The translations under genes were made by a program, and so were the position numbers. From Delphinapterus leucas (lineage: Eukaryota; Chordata; Mammalia; Artiodactyla; Monodontidae): a stretch of DNA of 64,000 nt. Positions 56,897 through 64,000 of this stretch are shown piece by piece (positions within the stretch are counted from its first letter, which is position 1; each line of letters begins with the position of its first letter). The notes under the pieces are model-generated. The model searched no databases and had not been told where the DNA came from. It worked only from the letters and a program-made list of their open reading frames with translations. Location of the stretch: contig NW_022098057.1 of assembly GCF_002288925.2 (NCBI RefSeq), positions 64,409,641-64,473,640 on the forward strand. The letters run 5' to 3'.

Positions 56897-56910
56897 TTAG
56901 CTAGGGTTCT

Positions 56911-57374
56911 TGATTGCAACAAAGAGTCTGCTCTGGCTAGCTCCAGCAGAAAGAGTTTCATAAATGTTATTTGATAGCTCATAGAGTCTCCTGGAGAGCT
57001 AGAGCAGCAGCCAAAGACAATGAAGCTAGGAAAAATGTCCAAATGTACCTGAGGAATGGTCCTACAGGTGTGCTAGCTTCCATTTTTCCTGGCTTTTGCA
57101 CTGGGCAGTAGAGTCCTACCACAACTTTCCCAGAAGGATCTGATGCCTGTGACCTTTAAATATCTCACCCAAGCTGTCGTTGGTTGGTGAAATCTGGGTC
57201 GCACTACTTCAAGGGAGTCTGAGAAGAGTAGGTTTCTTAGCTTTCCAGTCTCTCTAGTAGAGGAGGAAAGCTGGGTGAGGGCTGGATGGGGTGTTAGCAA
57301 ACATATAGCATTCGTCACAAAGAGTATACAGTGAGAATACATCTTCCTTCTGCCTTGACCTCAGATCCTCAGTT
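56911..57374. other. Gene-free stretch, no recognised repeat
   Basis: Unique-looking sequence. The 89-codon minus-strand frame (57073-57342) has no recognisable domain. Confidence 0.4.
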
Positions 57375-57390
57375 CTCTGGCCCTCTTTTT

Positions 57391-57745
57391 TTAAATTAAA
57401 TTAATTAATTTATTTACTTATTTTTGGCTGTGTTGGGTCTTTGTTGCTGCATGTGGGCTTTTTCTAGTTGCGGTGAGTGGGGGCTACTCTTTGTTGTGGT
57501 GCGCAGGCCTCTCATTGTGGTGGCTTCTCTTGTTGCAGTGCATGGGCTCTAGGAGTGTGGGCTTCAGTAGCTGTGACACGTGGGCTCACTAGTTGTGGTT
57601 CATGGGTTCTAGAGTGCAGGCCCAATAGCTGTGGCGCATGGACGTAGTTGCTCCGCTGCATGTGGGATCTTCCCGGACCAGGGATCAAACCCATGTCCTC
57701 TGCATTGGCAAGCAGATTCTCAACCACTGAACCACCAGGGAAGCT
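57391..57745 (-). repeat. CHR-family SINE (long subtype)
   Basis: From 'aattaatttatttacttatt' and 'ttggctgtgttgggtctttg' to 'ccaccagggaagct'. The target-site duplication CTCTGG(C/T)CCTCTTTTT-like lies at 57375-57390 and 57746-57761, with one mismatch. Confidence 0.93.
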
Positions 57746-57761
57746 CTCTGGTCCTCTTTTT

Positions 57762-58862
57762 GCAAGGAAACTGCTACCAGTTTCTGGTGAAAATTAAAAA
57801 AAAGAATTGTTACACATCAGTATGTATGAATTTACTCTTCATCATAGCTGCCACTTGGTTGAATTTAACCAATTTATTGTTCTGTGCTATTCTGGATTAT
57901 TTTAATGTTGTTTCTATCTCTTGGTGAGGACTGATATTCCCCAGTAAGGCCATACAAATTGTTAAAATATGAAATGCTTTTGTACTTCCTCTCCCCCTCA
58001 CTAGTGGCCTTCCTCCACTTGGTCTCTGCCTAGGACCCTCTAGAACTCCCCTAGACCCAGCAACTAAAAGGTGAACACCTTGCATAGATGGGGCTTTCCA
58101 AGACCCAGCTCCAAGCTAGATTCTGTTTGGTTGGGACCTAAGCCATGCTAGTTGTTAAATATTTTTAATATCTCCCCTACTTCTAGGCAAATGAAATCTA
58201 ATTGGATTCTGTATACTTCCTAAGACTTTTTCTCTGGTTACAGTTCAAATCACACCAATGAAAGAATATATGACAATTTATTTAACTAGTCCCACTTTGA
58301 TGCACATTTAGGTTGTTTCTAGCTTTTTATTATCACAAAAAATATTGCTTTCCTTGACATCCATCTTTGTACACATGTTCAGATTCCTAAATATATTTGT
58401 TTAGTCTAAGAATTTGTGCATATAAAATTTATGGATGTTGCCGGAATGCCTCCCCAAAAGATTTTTACCAATATATACTTCAGCCAACAGTATATGAGAC
58501 AGCTAACATTTCTTTAGCTTTTCAAAGAAGATTTTAAAAAAGATTTAAAAGATGTTTTACTGAAACCAATTTACCCTCTTTAGTTATGAAATTGAAAAAA
58601 AAAGAAGAGAAAAAATTATATTAGTTTAGTATGAGTGGCTCTTAATAAAACTATACCAGAATTCACAGGATCATTGCTCTCTTTTCCAATTAATAATATT
58701 TTGATACTGTATTAAAATTTGCTGTGAATGAACATCAGATTTTCAGAACCTACCTTTTTGATATATGGGATAACATTTGTCAGTTCTCAATGCCATGATT
58801 ACTCAAAGATGCTAACAATAATTCTGTGATAATATATGCAGATTTTTAGTGCTCTGCAATAT
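57762..58862. other. Gene-free stretch, old LINE-like pieces
   Basis: 58250-58520 ('ttaggttgtttctagctttt', 'gtacacatgttcagattcct') resembles very old LINE 3' sequence. The rest is unrecognised. Confidence 0.4.
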
Positions 58863-59076
58863 CGTGGTTCTCAACCTAGAGTCCTTTTGCTTCCCAGAAG
58901 ACATTTGACAATCTCTAGGGACATTTGAGATTGTTACAACGAGGAGGCTGGTGATACTGGCATCTAGTGGTTAGAGGTTAAGGATGCTGCTAAACATCCT
59001 ACAAGTCAAGACAGCCCCCCATAACAAATTATCCAGTCTAAAATGTCAATAGTGCTGGGAATGAGAAGCCCTGCTG
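58863..59076 (+). mobile_element. MER5A-like DNA transposon (hAT-Charlie)
   Basis: It runs 'gtggttctcaacctagagt', 'agacatttgacaatctctag', 'actggcatctagtggttaga', 'gatgctgctaaacatcctac', 'cagccccccataacaaatta', 'aaaatgtcaatagtgctggg', the full MER5A order on the plus strand. It is non-coding and diverged. Confidence 0.93.
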
Positions 59077-62000
59077 TACTAAAATACACCTGGAAAAGGA
59101 CATTTATCTAAACAGTTAAACATTCTCCCACTATCTTTTCTTCTGTGGTTTATCAATTTCTTCTCAAGATTGTTGGCACAATTTTTCCATTTTAAAGACC
59201 ATGTTCCTTAGTAGATAATATGAAAGCAAACTCAGAATATTGTCATTTTGCTTCCTGTCTGTACCTTGTTAACATAGGAGGAGGGAGGTTGTAACTTTTT
59301 TGTCCTTCCACCCTCACATGCAACCTAAAAGTTTTTGTGTGTTTTTAACAAGTCTTTGCTCATTGTAGTTTTAGTCCACTCTTCTAATAGGCTAATACCA
59401 CACTTATGTATTCATCCTTACATTTACCCCTTTCCGTCTTCTTTTGTATGTCCTTTAAAAATCTCAGTCTTTAGAAAGCACCTTGTATAGCACATTGAGT
59501 TATATTAGCATATGTTCTCTCCCATTTTTTTTCCCCCTCATTTGTGATTGCAGTAGTGGGTTTTATTTTTTCACCTGGCTTTCATTTTAGAATCTCTGCC
59601 TCTGGGAAATTCTTATATTTTCTCTGAACTGCTAAGCAGCCTAAGGTACTTGTCTTACTTTGCTTTTGGTTTTCTTCCTTGGCCGTAATGAACTCTAAGG
59701 TGATACGTTGAATTTTCCCCAAGGTTCCTGTCACTTTGACTTCACTAACACATTCCTCTTTGTTGGTAAGAATTAAGCCCAGGGTAGCCCTTCCATTCTT
59801 AGTTTCTTTTGCTCTCTGAATGATGAAGTTGCTGATAGGCAGACGATAAAGGAGAGGAGTGATTCCTCAGGGCAGGTTTTAATTACTTTATTGTCTCTTT
59901 GGGTTTGCTGAATTCTTTTACTTAAAAATTTTTGCCACGTCTCTTTTTATCTTGACCTTTCACTTCAGTCAACTTTCTTTTCATTTTACTTAACATTTCC
60001 ATCATTTCTTACCTAGAATTTTTAAGTTTGGGTATTTCACTGAGAGCACAGAGTAGATGTATTCTAAATTTTCTTTTGTCTTGAGGATAATTTCCCTTGT
60101 CTTCCTCTTTTATTGTTATACAGTCTTTTAATTTTGGATTTTTTCTATTTACTTATTTTGAAAGACAAGAGATTTATTCAGTCCTGGTGTTTGTCATAAG
60201 TGAGATATATACATATCTATATCCCTTTTGCGCTCTGTCACTATCAATTTTGGAACCACAGAATTTCCCTCTCAACTCTTAAAGTGGAGGGCAAGTATCT
60301 TGCTGAATTTCTGGGCTACAGGAGCTATATATTCATTTGGGGCAACTATTCTCCTATTCCTATTGTTTGATCCTCTACTCCGAGGTGAATTTAATCTTAG
60401 ATAATTTGAAGCAATTCAGATTCACTTTTCTAAAAGAGACGCATAAAACCTAATCTCTAGAATAGCCTCTGCCAGTGTTTTTTTGTGTTTCTGCTCCTAC
60501 TGTTGGGGCTCTAATATCCCAGGGCACAATATGTCATTCTTCCCTTGTCCTATTTTATCCTGTGTTGCATTTCTGGGAACTAAAATCTTCCAACTGAGTG
60601 TAGTTAGAAATATATTGCTGGGAGGTGGCCAGGAAATATCGCTGGCTATCTAAAAAGCAGCTGCTGTGCAGTAACAGGGTGAGAGCTGACTTTTTGGTTG
60701 GCTCTCTCAGGCTCAGGTCTCTGATAGGATGTCAAGGTACATGGACGTGAGGGTCTGGCTCTGTGGCTGCTTTAAATTTAGGCACGAGGGAGTTCTAGGT
60801 CCCCCACCTCCCAGTTTGTTCCATTCATGAAGTAAGATAAGGTAGAGTGGCCAGATTTAGCAAATAAATATACAAGACACACAAGTTTGAATTTTAGGTA
60901 AACAAATTAATAATTTTTTTAGTATGTTTCTGGCATAGGACATATGCCAGAAAATTATTCATTGTTTATCTGAAATGCAAAGTTAACTGGTCATTCTGTA
61001 TTTTATCTGGCAACTATAAGGTAAGAGAAATTCCCCCCCAATGTTTGAAACCATTAATGAGGTCTTTATCCTTTTGTGTCTCAGGTACTGATGTAGCAGG
61101 GTCTTTTTCTGGTTTTGTAAAGGTTGCCCTTCACAGTCTTTCTTCACCTTCAGGGCTGGTCAACACTGGGAGGACTGGAAGAAGTTTGTAGAGTCTGGGA
61201 ACCTTCAGAGAGGAAAAGAGTGAAGACCTGGACTCCTTCCTTGCATTTATTATTAGAAAGTTTTTTGTGCATTGAACTGGTCCCTGTTAAAAAAGGACCT
61301 AGTAAGAAAAAACATCAAAGACTTCAGGCTAGGACTCCTTGTTGTAGCCTGCATTGCCCAATGGGAGAGGCTGTTTGGGCACTTGTGTAACTGGAGGCAG
61401 AGGCCCTGCTGACCCATCCGCTTGGTGCTTGGTGAACTTAAAAGCTCTAGGCATGGCTGCCATGCTATACCTCTAAGGGAGCAGGCTGCTTCTCTCTTGA
61501 AGAATCACTGTGACCACTGTATTTGCAGCAGCAAAGGCAAGAGCACAGCAGGTGGAACGGTCACATGGAACTGCAGGGGATCAGTTTTCATGAGTTAAAC
61601 TGTGCCAGGAGCAGAACAGCAGCAGCCTTCAACAGGGCCCACTTGTATTCTAATAAAATTCTCTGGTTTTCTCTCTCTGAGGTATGTGGATCAAGAGGCC
61701 CCCAGAGTTCTTGAACAATTTGAGGAATAAGAGAGATACTGGGCTCCCTGCCAGTCTGGCAATTGGGAAGTGGTTTTAATTTGAAAAATTAGTAGATGGG
61801 ACCTCCTTTTTACCCCAAACTATTGAAGTAGTTCCTACTATTAGCACATATATACATATATTTTACAAATATGACATCATAACATATATTGTTTTATAAT
61901 AGCTAAGTTCTGTAAAAGTTTCTTTTTTCTTTTTCCAAGATGTCATGACCTGAGAAGACTATATATATTTTCCTGTGGTCTTGTGCTCAGCAGTTTTAAA

Positions 62001-62555
62001 AATATAGCTTAGATCAATAAATATATGTTAATGGAAGAATATCAAGTTTTGTGACTCTTTACAATTCTTGCATATTTTTCATCTTTTTCAGTCTGTATCC
62101 ATTAATATTTTTAAAAGACCAAGCTCAAAATTTCACCAGTAATAATTAGTCATCCTTGGTAATTTTAAAAATTTTGATTACTTGTTTAACTTTGCTGCCT
62201 TAGTTTATATCATATAATCTTGCATTTATACACATGCTAAGTTAAAACATATTGATTGTTGATCCTCTTGATTGCATTCTTCTAGGGAGAAATATAGGAG
62301 CATGTTTATTATGGTCTTAGGGTAGGAAATAATTTCTTAACTAAGACCCCCAAAACATAAGCAATGAAGTAAAAGACTGAAATATTTAATTATATTAATA
62401 TAAAACCCTTCTTTGTGGAAAAAAGTAACATAAAAGAAGATAAATGAAAGCTACCAACTGAGAGGATATATTTATAAATCATTCATATAAAATGGATTGC
62501 ATTATTTTTCCCCATTCTTTTCCTTCCCTGTATCCAGGCCCTTTGCCATATGATG
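59077..62555. other. Gene-free stretch, mostly unrecognised
   Basis: No repeat that I can name with confidence. 61100-61760 has LTR-like composition but no ends. Open frames of 61-88 codons (60097, 61124, 61523) lack domains and splice support. Confidence 0.4.
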
Positions 62556-62955
62556 TTGCAGTTCTTCCCACTAGAGGCAGAGTATATTTCCCTGCACCAT
62601 TAGTGTTAGACTTGGTTGTGTGACTTGCTTTGCCCATTGAAATGTGGGCAGAAGAGGCAGAGTACTAGTTTGAAGCTTATATCTTAAGAGGCATTGTGTT
62701 TCCCATTGTCCTTGTATTTTTGTTGTTGCCATGGGAAAAACATGGTTCTGGTAGCTGGCTTGTCCAAGGAGGATGAGAAACATGTGGAATAGATCTGGAT
62801 TCCAAAACTACAGCTTGGAGTAAGCCCAGCCAGGCCCATTCTGCATTAGCTGACCCCCAGCCAACCTGAAAATGTACAAGAGAGAATAAATGTTTTATCC
62901 CACTGAGTTTTAGGGTGGTTTCTTATGTACCCTTATTGTGGAAATAGCTGGGTCA
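62556..62955 (+). repeat. MaLR-like LTR remnant
   Basis: 'gccatatgatgttgcagttc', 'ccattgaaatgtgggcagaa', then 'gagaataaatgttttatccc', 'actgagttttagggtggttt' and 'cttatgtacccttattg' match the 3' part of old MaLR-type LTRs, including the AATAAA in the expected place. No internal retroviral sequence is adjacent. Confidence 0.6.
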
Positions 62956-63840
62956 TAGACTCATTCAATGAAAATGATCTAAGAACTCCTAAAAAATTAA
63001 TGAGGAAAAGAACAATCTTAACAGGGAAATGGGTCCATGATAAGTGAAAAAGTAATTCATAGATGAGAAAATTGGAATGACCAATACATAAGTGAAAAGA
63101 CATTTAGCTTGTTTCACTAGTTATCAGGTAAATACAAATTAAATCAATGATGAGATAGTTTATCATACCTATTAGATGGGCAAAAATTAATGTCTGGCAA
63201 TAACCTAGTATCTATAAGGACGTGAAGAAAATAGAACTTTTATATACAGATGGTGGAATGTTTAAGGATATAAAGAGAGGGACTTCCCTGGTGGTCCAGT
63301 GGTTAAGACTCTGGACTTCCACTGCGGGGGACACAGGTTCGATCCCTGGCCAGGGAACTAAGATCCCGCATGCTGTGCAGCATGGCCAAAAAAAAAAAAA
63401 AAAAAGAATACAAAGAGAGACATAGTAAGCAGGGAGAGGATATTTTTGAGTAATATAATTGACAAAGGATTATATATAAAACATACAGAGAATTTTTGGA
63501 AATTTGAGAAATTTCCAAAACAGGCAACCTAGGAGAAAAATTGGTAAGAAAAATATAGGTGAGCAGTCCACAGAAAGGAGTGTTTTAAGCTAGTTAACCT
63601 AAAACAGATCACCAATTACATTGGTAATCAGAAATGAAAATTAAAACAACAATGAGATCAACTTTGTACCTCCCATGGTGGCAGAAGTTGAAATGTCATG
63701 CAGTATCTTGTGCTGGTGAGGAGATGGGGACATGTGAGTCCATGTGGTCTGCTGGTAATATTTTGGAGATGAATTTGGTAGTATTTGTTGAAATTGAATA
63801 CTCGCATACATTCTGACCCAGAAATTCTACTTCTGAATTG
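62956..63840 (+). repeat. Ancient L1/HAL1-type fragment
   Basis: 'agaaaattggaatgaccaat', 'acatttagcttgtttcacta', 'acctattagatgggcaaaaa' and, after the SINE, 'ctgacccagaaattctactt' follow old L1 ORF2 C-terminal order. Interrupted by a short SINE. Confidence 0.6.
63280..63405 (+). repeat. Short tRNA-derived SINE (CHR-related, head only)
   Basis: It starts 'ggacttccctggtggtccag', has an A box (tggtccagtggttaag) and a B box (ggttcgatccc), ends 'cagcatggcc', and has an 18-A tail. A near target-site duplication (ga(t/a)ta(t/c)aaagagag) flanks it. The well-kept internal Pol III promoter and long tail indicate a young copy. Confidence 0.93.
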
Positions 63841-64000
63841 TATTAGTTTCTAGTGCTGCCATAACAAAATACCACATGCTGGGTGGCTTAAACAACAGAA
63901 ATTTATTTTCTCATAGTTTGAAGGCTAGAAGTCTAAGATCAAGGTGTCAGTAGGTTTGTTTTTTTCCTGAGGCTTCTCTCCTTGGCTTGCAAATAGCTGT
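63841..64000 (-). repeat. MLT1/MST-type LTR, cut by the window end
   Basis: 'tgtattagtttctagtgctg', 'ccataacaaaataccacatg', 'gggtggcttaaacaacagaa' and 'atttattttctcatagtttg' form the reverse complement of a MaLR LTR 3' end. It continues past base 64000. Confidence 0.85.

Noticed and set aside
1..64000. CRISPR arrays, operons, ribosome-binding sites and integrons
   Set aside because: The window is vertebrate nuclear DNA; the repeats found are SINEs, LINEs, LTRs and microsatellites, with no array of equally spaced identical direct repeats.

Overview
The window looks like non-coding DNA from a cetacean (whale or dolphin) nuclear genome. The main evidence is about fifteen tRNA-derived SINEs of the CHR family, whose ends read 'ccaccagggaagccc' and which carry an internal B box of the type 'ggttcgatccc'. 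Several belong to a short, CpG-rich, mutually very similar subtype that I associate with whales and dolphins. There is no ruminant BovB/ART2A and no pig PRE1. Family names come from recognition by eye, because no repeat library could be run.

Layout. 1-2.7 kb: intergenic DNA with old LINE debris. 2.73-2.81 kb: an intact tRNA-Ser(UGA) gene on the minus strand, the only gene I can call with high confidence. 2.84-3.72 kb: a CpG-rich block with a GC box, a CRE-like site and a good splice donor facing the plus strand, so probably a Pol II promoter and first exon diverging from the tRNA. The rest reads like one long intron or intergenic desert filled with transposons. I found no convincing protein-coding exon of a host gene.

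Transposon layers. (i) Ancient remnants: L2, MIR, L1M/HAL1-like LINEs, MLT1-type LTRs, MER5A-like, MER2-like and Tigger-like DNA transposons. (ii) Younger L1s: a near full-length copy at 11.6-17.75 kb (broken by an assembly gap), a 5'-truncated copy at 25.1-30.5 kb that seems to carry a 3' transduction, minus-strand copies at 50.4-52.7 and 53.8-56.0 kb, and small 3'-end pieces. (iii) CHR SINEs scattered throughout, many with clear target-site duplications. (iv) A solo ERV-type LTR at 49.4-50.1 kb, itself split by a SINE. Between 52.7 and 56.7 kb the insertions are nested three deep.

Working together: nothing here forms an operon or pathway. The tRNA gene and CpG block are the functional candidates. 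All L1 reading frames are broken, so none of these copies should be autonomous. I did not find a new biological system. The most instructive observation is the L1 at 25.1-30.5 kb: its own poly(A) signal is mutated (AAGAAA instead of AATAAA), about 140 bp of foreign sequence with a new AATAAA follows, and a perfect 16-bp target-site duplication brackets the whole unit.
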